Shown here: piece by piece, positions 19,002 through 28,406 of the stretch
How the letters are laid out: every line of letters begins with the position of its first letter
How positions within the stretch are numbered: the stretch's first letter is position 1
Assembly (NCBI RefSeq): GCF_010672525.1
Contig: NZ_JAAHGH010000054.1
Location: 1 to 46,041, forward strand
Direction of reading: 5' to 3'
DNA length: 46,041 nucleotides
DNA from: Okeania sp. SIO2B3
GTDB lineage: Bacteria > Cyanobacteriota > Cyanobacteriia > Cyanobacteriales > Microcoleaceae
The notes under the pieces: model-generated
Told to the model about the DNA's origin: nothing
The model's database searches: none
The model's input: only the letters and a program-made list of their open reading frames with translations
Position numbers and translations under genes: made by a program

Positions 19002-19335
19002 TGCACTGCTTCTTTAATAATTTTGAGAATATCATCTTAATTTAAGGAAGAAGGAAGAAGTAAGAAAACTCCATTTCTCTGATGCCAAAATTATTTCTGG
19101 AGTTTTGCCGTAAAACTGCCGAAAATTACACAAAATAATTGAGATTAATTTCATTGCACTGCTTCTTTAATAATTTTGAGAATATCATCTTAATTTAAGG
19201 AAGAAGGAAGAAGTAAGAAAACTCCATTTCTCTGATGCCAAAATTATTTCTGGAGTTTTGCCGTAAAACTGCCGAAAATTACACAAAATAATTGAAATTA
19301 ATTTCATTGAACTGCTTCCTTGATAATTTTGAGAA
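18929..19335. repeat. 153-bp tandem duplication of the small-ORF/ATPase junction
   Basis: Landmarks recur with a 153-bp period: TTTAAGGAAGAAGGAAGAAG at 19041 and 19194, and AATTTCATTG at about 18995, 19148 and 19301. Each of the two extra units holds the first ~26 codons of the ATPase gene and the last ~9-10 codons of the small upstream gene joined at caATGA, followed by GGAAGAAGGAAG and CTCCATTTCT filler. The junction at 19304-19307 shows the ancestral ATGA overlap; the working ATPase start is at 19001. Confidence 0.85.
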
Positions 19336-19549
19336 TATCATCGTTTATCCGGGGTGTTTTTTTATAAAGTCTGTCTTTTTCTAGTTGTAATACTCGCCCA
19401 ATAATTTGCTTTACTTCTGGGGGTGCAGTAGTAATTGGTTCTTGAATGTTATTCAGTTTTGCTTGAGTTTTAACGTCATACTTTGAATGCTTTTCTGAAA
19501 AAATTGTTGATATTGTTGTAGTTACTTTGTCTGAGTATTTTGAAGTCAT
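19304..19549 (-). CDS. Small conserved-looking partner of the DndD-like ATPase
   Basis: An 81-residue soluble protein with a variable N-terminal half and an ordered C-terminal helical part, APPEVKQIIGRVLQLEKDRL followed by KTPRINDDILKIIKEAV. I do not recognise a named family. It is near the size of DndE but has none of the DndE sequence features I know. Its TGA (19304-19306) overlaps an ATG of a duplicated ATPase 5' fragment as ATGA, so it was ancestrally translationally coupled to the ATPase. That makes it a likely functional partner of the ATPase. The duplicated fragments now separate them by about 300 bp. Confidence 0.65.
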   Translation of the reverse strand: MTSKYSDKVTTTISTIFSEKHSKYDVKTQAKLNNIQEPITTAPPEVKQIIGRVLQLEKDRLYKKTPRINDDILKIIKEAVQ

Positions 19550-20328
19550 TTTAATTTAAGGAGGTAGCAGGGAGTAGGGAGTAAAGAGTAGGGATTAGGG
19601 AATAGTGTTTTTAGGTATGAAAATATCTTTGTTCTTTTCCTATAATCGTTAAAAAACATTGCTGAATCTTATTTATTACTTGATAACTGAAATATTGAAG
19701 CAATATAAAATTATTTCAATATATTAGTATGATGTAAGTATTCAGGTAGGTCGCATTCAGCTTTTAGCTCTTTTATAAATCATGAATATACACTCCTAAG
19801 GTCAAGGTTAGTTGTTTTTTCAATACTTTGAATTCTTCTTAAACCTCTCAATACTAACTCCTCCTATAAAGGCAGTGAATTAATAGCTGATTGCTGATTG
19901 TTGACCGCTGAATGCTTACAGTATGATATTAATTATATCTAATGTTTTCATATTGGCTATCTCCTAAAAATCTTTACCTTTTTCTTTTTTATAAACCAAT
20001 CTGGTAATAATACAGTTAAATAAAAATATAGTAAACGATTTGTGAAAAAACTGTACTACCCCTAAGTTTATGAAGTTGGTATTATTATATTGGGTTACTA
20101 GGTGTTAGGTGGTAGATATTATACTAAATCCGGTTTATACACCAACCAAATATTATCGAAAACACTTTTTATATATTAGAATTATTGCAGAAGTCAGGGA
20201 ATAGGGAATAGGGAATAGGGAGATTAAATTGTTTATTTCATCTATTGAATTGGTTTAATTAAAACTTTTGCAACAGGTTTATTATTTGTCTATAATTATT
20301 AGATTGTATTATAAATAGGATTGTGATT
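19550..20328. other. Intergenic region, repeats only
   Basis: No gene seen. It contains GGGAGTAGGGAGTA-type and GGGAATAGGGAATAGGG strings near 19570 and 20196, and a CTGATTGCTGATTGTTGACC heptamer-like run near 19890. It separates the ATPase module (minus) from the DJ-1 gene (plus). Confidence 0.5.
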
Positions 20329-20976
20329 ATGAGCGAATTTATTGTAGGCATTCCATTATATTCTGGTGTAGATTTATTAGATGTAGTAAGTGCCCAGGAA
20401 CCTTTTTCTTTTGTGGAAACAGTGAGCGACCACAAAATGACCACCTACCTTATTGCCGAGAGCACTGAACCTGTGGAAACTTCCCCTGGGGGTCTTCGAG
20501 TTATACCAGATAAAAGCTTTCAAGAAATAGATGAAGTAGATATCCTGTGGGTACCGGGAGGCAAACCTGCTTCCATCGAAGCGACTTTGCAAGACAATAC
20601 TTTACTGAACTACATCAAGACATTAAGCCAAAAATCAAGCTGGATAACCTCGGTGTGTACTGGGTCGCTTTTGCTCGCGAAAGCAGGTTTACTCAATGGA
20701 TATGAGGCAACTACCCACTGGAAGTTTATGCCTTGTCTGAGGAAATTTCCGGAAGTAAAGATACCAGAGGGCTATAATCGTTTTGTGAAAGATGGTAACC
20801 GAATTACAGGAGGAGGTATTTCTTCGGGTATAGAAGAAGCCCTGGAAATCATTACCATTGTCATCTCGGAAGATGTAGCCAACAGTGTTAGAGAAATACT
20901 TGAATATTATCCACAGATTTCTGAAGATCTACCTCCTACGCAGGAGCAATGCGAGATATCTACTGGGCTTTGTTGA
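20329..20976 (+). CDS. DJ-1/PfpI family protein (isonitrile hydratase-like)
   Basis: A 215-residue class I glutamine amidotransferase-like protein. D15 is in GVDLLDVV and C110 is in the nucleophile elbow SVCTGSLLLAKAGLL (108-122), followed by NGYEATTHW. The pattern fits the isonitrile-hydratase-like branch of DJ-1/PfpI, where the Asp and Cys are catalytic. The substrate is unknown. I chose the ATG at 20329, with GGA 8 bases upstream, over the GTG at 20323. Its base composition is richer in GC than the Dnd genes around it, and it has no evident functional link with them, so recent arrival by transfer is possible. It lies between the ATPase and the helicase, on the opposite strand. Confidence 0.85.
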   Translation: MSEFIVGIPLYSGVDLLDVVSAQEPFSFVETVSDHKMTTYLIAESTEPVETSPGGLRVIPDKSFQEIDEVDILWVPGGKPASIEATLQDNTLLNYIKTLSQKSSWITSVCTGSLLLAKAGLLNGYEATTHWKFMPCLRKFPEVKIPEGYNRFVKDGNRITGGGISSGIEEALEIITIVISEDVANSVREILEYYPQISEDLPPTQEQCEISTGLC

Positions 20977-20979
20977 ATG

Positions 20980-21135
20980 GTGCTGCTTTACTGCCCATAA
21001 ATCTGAAAGAAATTGCTTTGCATCTGTTGGACCGGTGGTTGCAGGATAATGAGATTACTGTACTGCCCCTAAATCTAAAAGAAATTGGTTTGTATCTGTT
21101 GGACCGGTGGTTGCAGGATAGTGAGATTACTGTGA
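20980..21135 (+). repeat. 72-bp tandem duplication
   Basis: Two copies of a 72-bp unit, with ATCTGTTGGACCGGTGGTTG starting at 21022 and 21094. 72 is a multiple of 3, so the plus frame stays open and reads NLKEIALHLLDRWLQDNEIT, then a near copy. There is no recognisable product and no Shine-Dalgarno sequence, so I treat it as a repeat. Confidence 0.75.
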
Positions 21136-21193
21136 TGTTTGTTGTGGCCACCTTGTTTAGTCACTTCGGTAGCAGATTTATCGGACTTAAATA

Positions 21194-21378
21194 AGGTCTG
21201 CTGAAAAAATTGGTTGGTGGGGGTAGGACACGGGGACGCGGAGACACGGAGACACGGAGATGGCGGAACAGGCAACGGTTTCGGCAATTTTATGTGAAGA
21301 AATTTTCTTGAATTTCAGCAGAAAATTTCAGTAAATTGATGCCAATAACCTGACTTTTAGCTTTATTCAGCAAACCCT
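21194..21378. mobile_element. MITE family B, copy 4, abutting the helicase stop codon
   Basis: Ends AGGTCTGCTGA / TTCAGCAAACCCT, with AAATA on both sides as a possible 5-bp target duplication. The interior has GGAGACACGGAGACACGGAG. The last T of the element forms part of the helicase TAG stop (21377-21379 on the minus strand). Confidence 0.75.
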
Positions 21379-22765
21379 AAATATCTAATAATCCGTATCT
21401 TTTTTGAATGTTTAATAACTTTCTCCTAGCTTCTCCAGAATTATCTGCTAAATCTGCAAATTCTAAGAACCTTTTCAACTCTTTTCTAAGTAAATTTCGT
21501 TCTACTTCCAATGTGCTTCTACCCATATCAGGAGGCAAAACAATCATGTCAAATAAAGTTGCCCTTTCCTTACTTGGATGAGGTCGTAAAATTCTGCCTC
21601 TTCTCTGAATAAACTGTCGAGGATTTTGACTACTTGCTAAAATAACTGCATTTTTAATTGCTGGTATATCTACTCCTTCATCTAAACATCTAATTGCTAC
21701 TAAACCTTGCAATTCTCCACTTTCAAATTGTTGTCTTAATTTTTCTCTTTTTTTAATTGGAGTTTCAGCAGTATAAGTATTAACTCGATAACCTAATTCA
21801 TAACCTAATATTCTTACCACTGCTTCCATTTGTCTTAAATTTGAAATATCTTCAGTTTCTACCGAACTATCCCCACAATAAAATAAAGTATGACTGGTTT
21901 GTAAACGGTTTGCCATTAATGCTTTTAATGCTGTTAATTTATTTGTTGCTGAAGCGACTAAACGAGAACGCTGCATTAATAAAGCTGTTAAATCTTCTTT
22001 TTCTATTTCTACATTTTCTTTTTCTGATAATAATAATGCCCAACCAATCTTGGAAGTTAATTTAGCATAAGCGCGACTTTCTGCTTCGGTTAGTTCTACT
22101 AAAACTGGATAATAAAGATAACGAGCTAAAGCACCTTGTCTAATAGCATCAGCTAAAGTTAATTCAGGCTGTAATACTTCACCAAAATAATCTAAAATTG
22201 CCGTAGTTCCTTGGTCATCAAAATATCTTTCTGGCGTGGCAGACAAAGCAAGTCTTAAACCAATATTTTTTGGTAAATTCTTTTCTAACTTGGGCGAACC
22301 TAAATGATGTGCTTCATCCCCAATAATCAGAGTTTTTTCAGGAAAATATTTAATCTGAGATTGGAGACTGTCTGAAATAAAAGTAGAGTTCGTAGTAATA
22401 ACAGTAATAAATTCTTCATAGCCAGAATGAATATTATAAAGTGTAGTAGAAAGTTGATTTTGCCAAGTATGTACATTCTCAAAAGCGAGAATTGGTTTAA
22501 GATTAAACTTTTCACATTCTCTTGCCCATTGAGTTACTAAATGACAGTAAGGACAAATCACAATTAATGCTTGTAAAGCAATTTTTTGATAAAGCTGAGT
22601 AGCGATCGCTAAGGCAGTTATTGTTTTTCCACTACCTGTTGCCATCTTCAAAATTCCCCTACCTCTATTTGTAAACCAATTATTAATAGCTTGTTCTTGA
22701 TAGGGTCGTAATTTAAGTTGAGATGGCATTATTGGGTAGCAAAAATTTACTGTTAGTTTATTCAT
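21377..22765 (-). CDS. Superfamily II helicase, Dnd-system restriction enzyme type
   Basis: A 462-residue DEAD/DEAH-box ATPase. Q-like KLRPYQEQAI (18-27), Walker A MATGSGKT (41-48), CPYCHLVTQW (71-80), DEAH (150-153) and SATPERYF (175-182) make up the first RecA lobe. TLFYCGDS, LVAIRCLDEGVDIPA and QFIQRRGRILRP make up the second. Length, order and the CPYCHLV segment fit what I recall of the 'DNA phosphorothioation system restriction enzyme' family (TIGR04095 type), linked to Dnd by co-occurrence. It probably translocates on or unwinds unmodified DNA with partner proteins; no nuclease domain is visible. The C-terminus ends at a MITE junction and may have lost a few residues. Start could also be M13. 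Confidence 0.8.
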   Translation of the reverse strand: MNKLTVNFCYPIMPSQLKLRPYQEQAINNWFTNRGRGILKMATGSGKTITALAIATQLYQKIALQALIVICPYCHLVTQWARECEKFNLKPILAFENVHTWQNQLSTTLYNIHSGYEEFITVITTNSTFISDSLQSQIKYFPEKTLIIGDEAHHLGSPKLEKNLPKNIGLRLALSATPERYFDDQGTTAILDYFGEVLQPELTLADAIRQGALARYLYYPVLVELTEAESRAYAKLTSKIGWALLLSEKENVEIEKEDLTALLMQRSRLVASATNKLTALKALMANRLQTSHTLFYCGDSSVETEDISNLRQMEAVVRILGYELGYRVNTYTAETPIKKREKLRQQFESGELQGLVAIRCLDEGVDIPAIKNAVILASSQNPRQFIQRRGRILRPHPSKERATLFDMIVLPPDMGRSTLEVERNLLRKELKRFLEFADLADNSGEARRKLLNIQKRYGLLDI

Positions 22766-23104
22766 TTATACTAATTTTTAGATACACCAATTTTCAATAA
22801 ATAAATTTATTATATAGTTATCAGAACTTAGTTTTAAACTTAAATCAAAACTATGAATTGCAGTGTACTAGAATCTTATGGTTGTTACAGGCGTTTTTTT
22901 GTAGTGCCATACTCTACTAAAAATTTTTACAAGTATCTATGAGATAGATGAACAGAAAAAATTAATGACTCACATCAGACTATTTGTCAGATTAATTTCT
23001 TGAGGTTTAAGATCAACCGGATATTCAAATTGTTCCTAATACAATACTTACTTTACTTTTGGATATAAATATATTTTTTAAAATTTGTAAACCAGAAAAA
23101 AACA
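22766..23104. promoter_or_regulatory. Divergent intergenic region between helicase and PfkB kinase
   Basis: 339 bp between divergent genes, so it should hold both promoters. AT-rich; no operator or specific -10/-35 pair can be defended, and no repeat family is present. Confidence 0.35.
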
Positions 23105-23962
23105 ATGACTAAAACCGGATTATTTGTCGGATTAATAACCTTAGATTTAGTTTATCTCACAGCAACTTATCCTGAGAAAAATCAAAAAGTTGTTGCTTCC
23201 GATTATACTATTACAGCAGGGGGACCTGCCACAAATGCAGCAGTAACATTTAGCTATTTTGGCAATCAAACAACTCTTCTCTGTGGGTTAGGAAATCATC
23301 CTATAACTCACCTAATTAGAGCTGATTTAGAAAAGCATAATGTCACAATACAAGACTTAGATAAAAATCGTGACGAACCACCACCAGTTTCATCAATTAT
23401 TACTACTCAAAATACAGGCGATCGCTCTGTAATTTCTATCAATGCTACTAAGTCTCAAATCTCAAAAGAATTGATTGACCAAGATATTATTCATAATATT
23501 GATATTGTTTTAATCGACGGTCATCAAATGGCAGCGAGTTTAGAAGTTGCTCAACTTGCTAAGTCAAAAAATATTCCTATTGTTATAGATGGTGGTAGTT
23601 GGAAACCAGGATTTGAAGAAATTTTACCTTTTGTTGATTATGCTATTTGTTCTGCTAATTTTTATCCTCCTAACTGTGAAAGTCTAGAGGAAGTTTTTGC
23701 TTATTTAGCAAATCAAAATATTCCACATATTGCTATTACTCAAGGAGAAAAACCTATTAAATATTTGAGTCAAGGTAAGTTTGGTAATGTGGAAGTTCCG
23801 AAAATTAATGCTGTTGATACTTTAGGTGCTGGTGATATTTTTCATGGATCTTTTTGTCACTATATTTTTGATGGGGAATTTACAGAAGCATTGGCAAATT
23901 CTATTAATATTGCTGCTCATTCTTGTAAATATTTCGGAACTAGACAGTGGATTAACAGTTAA
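23105..23962 (+). CDS. PfkB family carbohydrate kinase
   Basis: A 285-residue ribokinase/PfkB-fold kinase. The N-terminus GLFVGLITLDLVYLTATYP is followed by TAGGPATNAAVTFSYFG (substrate-side glycines). The C-terminal signature DTLGAGDIFHGSF (238-250) has catalytic D244. It phosphorylates a sugar or related alcohol in the cytosol; substrate unknown. Cyanobacterial homologues are usually annotated only as sugar kinases. The TAA stop lies at the first unit of a CAGTTAA/CAGTTAT heptamer repeat. There is no functional link to the Dnd genes around it. Confidence 0.88.
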   Translation: MTKTGLFVGLITLDLVYLTATYPEKNQKVVASDYTITAGGPATNAAVTFSYFGNQTTLLCGLGNHPITHLIRADLEKHNVTIQDLDKNRDEPPPVSSIITTQNTGDRSVISINATKSQISKELIDQDIIHNIDIVLIDGHQMAASLEVAQLAKSKNIPIVIDGGSWKPGFEEILPFVDYAICSANFYPPNCESLEEVFAYLANQNIPHIAITQGEKPIKYLSQGKFGNVEVPKINAVDTLGAGDIFHGSFCHYIFDGEFTEALANSINIAAHSCKYFGTRQWINS

Positions 23963-24060
23963 CAGTTATCAGTTATCAGTTAATAGTTATCAGTTATCAG
24001 CGATTAGTTATTAGCGATTAGTTGACAGTTAATAGTTATTAGTTACCAGTTGTCAGCTAT
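23953..24060 (+). repeat. Heptamer tandem repeat (CAGTTAT-type STRR)
   Basis: Degenerate 7-bp units: CAGTTAA, CAGTTAT, CAGTTAT, CAGTTAA, TAGTTAT and related forms. It starts within the stop codon of the kinase gene. The following 350 bp (to 24417) contain no recognisable gene. Confidence 0.75.
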
Positions 24061-24417
24061 AGCGAATTTTATCTCAGTTACTAATAGCGGGTAAGATGCC
24101 CACACTAGATATTTGAATTAAAATGGGAGAGCTTAATATTATAAATTTGGAAACTCATACAATTTTAATAAAATTATGACATAAACCTGACTTTTTCAAG
24201 GGCGTTTTGGCGAGATTAAACTGTTCCACATCTTTAACAAATTGGTATAGACATCCGTGCTTATGTTGTAATATTTTATCGTAGGGGTTTGGTCTCTAAA
24301 TCAATTTTTACCCTCGGTTTGGAAACGAAACCTCTACAGTTTTTTCACAAATAAAATCATTTATGATTGCTATATCAGGTTAACCATTTTTATTGAAAAA
24401 AATAAAGAGACTATCCA

Positions 24418-25344
24418 ATGGAGCACTTAAACGAATATTTTACAGCAATTAAAACATCATTAGAAAATAGTGATTTTTGGCAAAAGGTTGCTATTGCTAT
24501 TATCTCTGGTTTTTCAGTAGCATTATTTAATTACTTTTCATCAAACAAACAACGTCAAGACCAAGCAATGGAGCTTTCCTATACAATAAATACATCAAGT
24601 ATTTTAGATTTCAAAAAAGATATAGATCAGAAAAATATTAGTATCCTTTATGGTGAAAATTGTCAGGTTGCAGATTTGTATATCATCTCTTGCGATATTG
24701 AAAATACTGGTAGAAAAGTAATTAAAAATCAAGAAATTACTTTTGAGTTTCTTTCTACAAATGTTGGAATTTTAGAAGAATTTTTCGAGCCGCCTTTGAA
24801 TGGTAATTCAATGGGTATAGAGAAACTTGAGATAGAGGATATTCAGCAAGGTGAAGTAAAAAAAAGGTATTTAATCAGAGAAATTTTACCGAAACGTCAA
24901 GTAGGGTTTCGATTTTTGTCGGGAAGGCGAACTGAGGAAAATGAAGTACCAAAATTATTTGTTTCAAATCAAGATAGTAGCAAAGTTCAACTTATTCCAA
25001 GAACATATAAAAGTGAGAGGGATGAAATTTCTAGAATTATGAATTTTGTCAGCTTCTTGATATTATTTTTTGCTCTGCCACAAATCTTGGAATTGATTCC
25101 AGATTGGGGTAAAATTCTAGCTTTTTTAGCAAAATTAGTTATATTTGTATTTATTATTCGAGACATAGGTACTTTTTCTAAAAAAATTGCAGAGCTTCTA
25201 ATACTGCCTTTTCAAATAAGTAAAACTCAAAGAGCTAAGTACAACATAAATATACAAGATTCAAAAATAGAGGATTCAGGTATATCAATTGGAGATATAG
25301 TTAGGAGTTCTTTTAAGCAGGAGCGACAAAAAGACGAAAAATAG
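24418..25344 (+). CDS. Predicted membrane protein of unknown function
   Basis: A 308-residue protein I do not recognise. A hydrophobic helix near 23-41 (VAIAIISGFSVALFNYF) is followed by a soluble region of about 160 residues with beta-strand character. Two further hydrophobic helices follow at about 207-226 and 231-252, before a basic amphipathic stretch and a polar C-terminal tail. The soluble part has CDIENTGRKVIKNQEITFEF, reminiscent of small beta-sandwich domains. AAAGAGA upstream could be a weak ribosome site. Its position inside a defence-gene neighbourhood makes a membrane effector conceivable, but nothing in the sequence proves it. Confidence 0.7.
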   Translation: MEHLNEYFTAIKTSLENSDFWQKVAIAIISGFSVALFNYFSSNKQRQDQAMELSYTINTSSILDFKKDIDQKNISILYGENCQVADLYIISCDIENTGRKVIKNQEITFEFLSTNVGILEEFFEPPLNGNSMGIEKLEIEDIQQGEVKKRYLIREILPKRQVGFRFLSGRRTEENEVPKLFVSNQDSSKVQLIPRTYKSERDEISRIMNFVSFLILFFALPQILELIPDWGKILAFLAKLVIFVFIIRDIGTFSKKIAELLILPFQISKTQRAKYNINIQDSKIEDSGISIGDIVRSSFKQERQKDEK

Positions 25345-25530
25345 CACAATAATTTGATAATTTGATTTGGGTATTGATGCCAAACTCTACTATCAATACA
25401 ATCTCATATTCTTGCTTCTTACTTCTTCCTTCTTCTTTCTTGCTTCTTCCTTCTTCCTTCTAATTTCTGACTTCTCCCTTCTTCCTTCTTGCTTCTTGCT
25501 TCTTCCTTCTTAAAGAGTTTTCCTTTAAGT
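25345..25530. repeat. Pyrimidine-rich short tandem repeat
   Basis: From about 25410 to 25515 the plus strand is a run of CTTCTTCCTTCTTGCTTCTT-type units. The same sequence type reappears near 25990-26045 and, as its complement, at 19044-19060 and 19204-19215. Confidence 0.7.
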
Positions 25531-25752
25531 GCAGAGATTATTTCCCCTACAGATTTAGCTGAAAATGTCTTTTTAAAAGCTCAGGAATATTTAGAGTCTG
25601 GTGGCGAAGAAGTTTGGTTAGTTTTTCCTGAAAGTAAATGGATAATAATAGTTACTGAAAATCAAGGTTTAATGTTTACTTCTGGTCAGGTTGTTACTAC
25701 TCAAAAAGTTTTAATAGGTTTTAATATGGCAGTAGATGATTTATTAGCTTGA
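25489..25752 (+). pseudogene. Uma2 (DUF820) endonuclease-fold remnant
   Basis: Only the second half of a Uma2-family protein remains: AEIISPTDLAENVFLKAQEY (from about 25531) with the nuclease-fold EIISP motif, then ESGGEEVWLVFPESKWIIIV and a C-terminal VLIGFNMAVDDLLA. Full-length members are about 190 residues, and here the N-terminal half is missing. It is replaced by a CTTCTTCCTTCTT-type pyrimidine repeat that runs up to the break. There is no valid start or ribosome site at the break, so it is a relic. Confidence 0.75.
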
Positions 25753-26046
25753 GAATTAATTATATTTTTTTCTAATCTATATCAAAGGCAAAAATATTCG
25801 CAAACGCCATTCCTTTTTACCGCAAAAAAATATCTGCCATCTCTAGCAAAACCTCCTCCAGTCAGATTCCGAAATTTGGGAAAAATATTTATGGTTTGTC
25901 TACTACTATTCTGACAACTTTCCTCTTTCCAACAAAGCAAAAAATTTTCATATTTGTAGTTAGCTAATTTCCTAAATTTTAACTTCCAACTTCTAACTTC
26001 TGACTTCTCCCTTCTTCCCTCTTCCCTCTTCCCTCTTCCTTCTTCC

Positions 26047-26937
26047 TTACATAAAACGAATAAACCAACGTTCCTTAAAACTCACACCTGCTAATGCTTC
26101 ATACTCTGCCAAACTTCTGACATTTCCTAACCCATAAATGCCAAAATCTTCCGTAGCAGTTTCCATTCCCAAAATCTGACGAAAACGAGATTCAGATATC
26201 TTATTTTGTACCCACCAATCTTGATGATCTTCCCAATGTACAACCCGCTTTTTACCAGTATTATAAAAATGCCAACAAACACTAAGATTAGGATGATAAA
26301 TATCCCATCCCCTAGTCCAAGCTTTAGCAGCAAATAATACCTCTTCCCCAGTAAAATAAATCTCCGGGTCGTAGGGTACTTCCTCAATAATTAACCCATC
26401 TGCAAAAATAAATCCAGCAGCAACAAAAGCTCCTAGTTGTGGAATACTACATTTACTCAAATCACCTATTGCTCTCAAACTTAAAATACCAGGATCTCCA
26501 AACCCCTTTGCCTCTAACCGACTTGGCGTATCCCCAACCAATTCCCTGGGAGGTCTGTAAGCAGGAGGATAGGTACTCAAAAGAGGTTTTTCACTGGGAC
26601 ACATTTCCAGCATTTTAATCAATTCTATGTCCCAGCCAGGCAAAAATCTCATGTGGGCATCAATTTGTAGAGTATAACGTTCCTTTTGCCACAACTTTTG
26701 TACCAAAGACCTCGCCCAACCTACGCCACGAGCTTCAGAAGCAGGCACTGCAATAATACGACAATCTTGAATACCTTTAAGTTTACTGATATAGTCCTTT
26801 TCCTCATCCGTACCATACTGCCAACAAATGCCAAAAGTGAGGCGTTCAGGATGAGTGGCATGAGCGATCGCTTCTTCTACTGTTGGGACTAATTCTAAAT
26901 CGCGATAGGCAACTATTTGAATAAAAATACTATCCAT
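26047..26937 (-). CDS. GlcNAc-transferase-like glycosyltransferase (GT-A)
   Basis: A 296-residue protein of the 'glycosyltransferase (GlcNAc)' family (PF11397 type), related to Skp1-type polypeptide GlcNAc transferases. It begins IFIQIVAYRDLELVPTVEEA, the usual family start, and continues RLTFGICWQYG and SEARGVGWARSLVQ. The metal-site region is LQIDAHMRFLPGWD (90-103; DAH in place of DxD). EVPYDPEIYFTGEEVLFAAK and a WHFYNTG segment complete the domain. It probably transfers an N-acetylhexosamine to an unknown acceptor in the cytosol. It stands alone between repeats. Confidence 0.82.
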   Translation of the reverse strand: MDSIFIQIVAYRDLELVPTVEEAIAHATHPERLTFGICWQYGTDEEKDYISKLKGIQDCRIIAVPASEARGVGWARSLVQKLWQKERYTLQIDAHMRFLPGWDIELIKMLEMCPSEKPLLSTYPPAYRPPRELVGDTPSRLEAKGFGDPGILSLRAIGDLSKCSIPQLGAFVAAGFIFADGLIIEEVPYDPEIYFTGEEVLFAAKAWTRGWDIYHPNLSVCWHFYNTGKKRVVHWEDHQDWWVQNKISESRFRQILGMETATEDFGIYGLGNVRSLAEYEALAGVSFKERWFIRFM

Positions 26938-27681
26938 AAAATTTGTTTATATTCATCTTAATTATATTGTTTAACTAGCTATTAGCTTTTAGCATTTCCG
27001 TACCCGAATGCTCCGCAAACAGCTAGTCTCTTGCAGAGGAACTGTGTTAACAGCTTGTAGGGACGCCATTCGGCAGCTCTACGTTAGCAAATGGCCATTT
27101 GCCCCTACTTGGGTTTATAGCAGTTTTCATGTTTCATAGAATACAGAGATTTTGGCTTAAAGGCAGCTATGCTGAGAGCAGAAGGCAGAAGCTTTGTAGT
27201 CAACATGAGTGAAAACCGCTATAAATACCAGGTTTCTATAAAGCGGAAGGTGCGCGGAGGGGTAACAGTCCCCTTCTAAACATTTACTGCTGACTGCTGA
27301 CCGCTTTTTTAACTTATTACTACTTTAGATAGTGCAAATCAGACCATCGGTAGACTCATGCTAAATCCAGTTATTATAGGCTAGTTATATATATCAATTC
27401 CCATACTGATGATGTACAAATTCTTTTCAAGGAGAGGTAATTATTAATTATTAATTATTAATTATTAATTATTAATTGTTGAAATAGCTCCAATGATTTT
27501 CTTCAACATCCGTAGATCCACAAGAGGTCACACTATACTATTGATCTAGATCGCAAAAGACATAAAAATTTGTCACAATAACACCTTGACTAGGCTCACT
27601 GAAATTACGGCATGAATAATCAGATGATATATTAAAGTTGAAAAATTGATTAAAATTCAGGGTTTTTACTGATATTAAATT
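26938..27681. repeat. Intergenic region with several repeat pieces
   Basis: No gene seen. Contents in order: an AGCTATTAGCTTTTAGC and GAATGCTCCGCAAACAGC piece (26975-27022); a GTAGGGACGCCATTCGG...TTTGCCCCTAC inverted-repeat remnant (27057-27104); a partial family A end (27421-27483) with TTAATTA heptamers after AAGGAGAGG. No clear promoter for the next gene. Confidence 0.6.
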
Positions 27682-27942
27682 ATGGAAATTACTACTAATA
27701 ATCCAATAAATATTAATTCTGAAATACCTAGTCCTGTTGAATGGGTAGAAGAACATTATTCGATCGCCAATTTAATAGATACTCTCACCGATCTACAAGA
27801 GGTACTTGCTCATGGACTACTATTCCAAGATAATCAAGATGGAGAATTAGTTATTAATGCTGATGTGAAAGATTTACTACAAGAAGAATACGGACATCAA
27901 CATTGGCAGTATTTAGAAAAGTATTTATTGAGTCATGGTTGA
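27682..27942 (+). CDS. Small acidic conserved-type protein, function unknown
   Basis: An 86-residue acidic protein with the segments SPVEWVEEHYSIANLIDTLT, LQEVLAHGLLFQ and KDLLQEEYGHQHWQYLEKYL, predicted helical and soluble. It looks like a small conserved cyanobacterial protein, but I cannot name a family. No strong ribosome site is seen. It is isolated between repeats. Confidence 0.6.
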   Translation: MEITTNNPININSEIPSPVEWVEEHYSIANLIDTLTDLQEVLAHGLLFQDNQDGELVINADVKDLLQEEYGHQHWQYLEKYLLSHG

Positions 27943-28199
27943 AAATAGTATTTTGTAGCGTAGTATTATTGATTATTGAGTAGGGGAGTAGGGGAGTAGA
28001 GAATAGTTATACCATTTCTCAAAAACTTTTCTACACTTTGTTGAGCAGGAGACCCACCCGCGGGCCCCGACCGTGGAGGGGAAGCAAACATCACAATAAT
28101 TAACATTAACGCAAGCTGAAATTAGCATACAAAGTGATTTTGCTTGTACCTATCAGTTGACAACTGAAGTATTGCCCAAGTATAGCAATAATGCATGGG

Positions 28200-28396
28200 A
28201 ATTGGTATTAGGAGAAACGAGGAATTAATTAGGAGATAGTCGGATATATTTGTCCCTTAATTTTTCTGCTAAAATTTCTGCCTTTTATGCTAAGTTTTTG
28301 AGGGTTTTCAACTGAAAACCAGGCACTTTTTTCGCTTCTTTAAATGCTAAAACCTTTATCAAAAGAGTGCTTTTAGCTTTTATCGGTAAGCCCTAC
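28200..28396. mobile_element. MITE family B, degenerate copy 5
   Basis: The body matches other copies: TTTGTCCCTTAATTTTTCTG, GCACTTTTTTCGCTTCTTTA, TGCTAAAACCTTTATC and AGAGTGCTTTTAGC. The right end is decayed to TTATCGGTAAGCCCT. The left end is not clear. Confidence 0.6.
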
Positions 28397-28406
28397 TTAA
28401 ATAATT

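Noticed and set aside
19304-19549. Calling the 81-residue protein DndE
   Set aside because: Size is similar, but none of the DndE sequence features I know are visible; it is kept as an unnamed partner of the ATPase.
20949-21194. 81-codon plus-strand frame over the 72-bp duplication
   Set aside because: It overlaps the DJ-1 gene end, lacks a ribosome site, and its openness is explained by a repeat length divisible by three.
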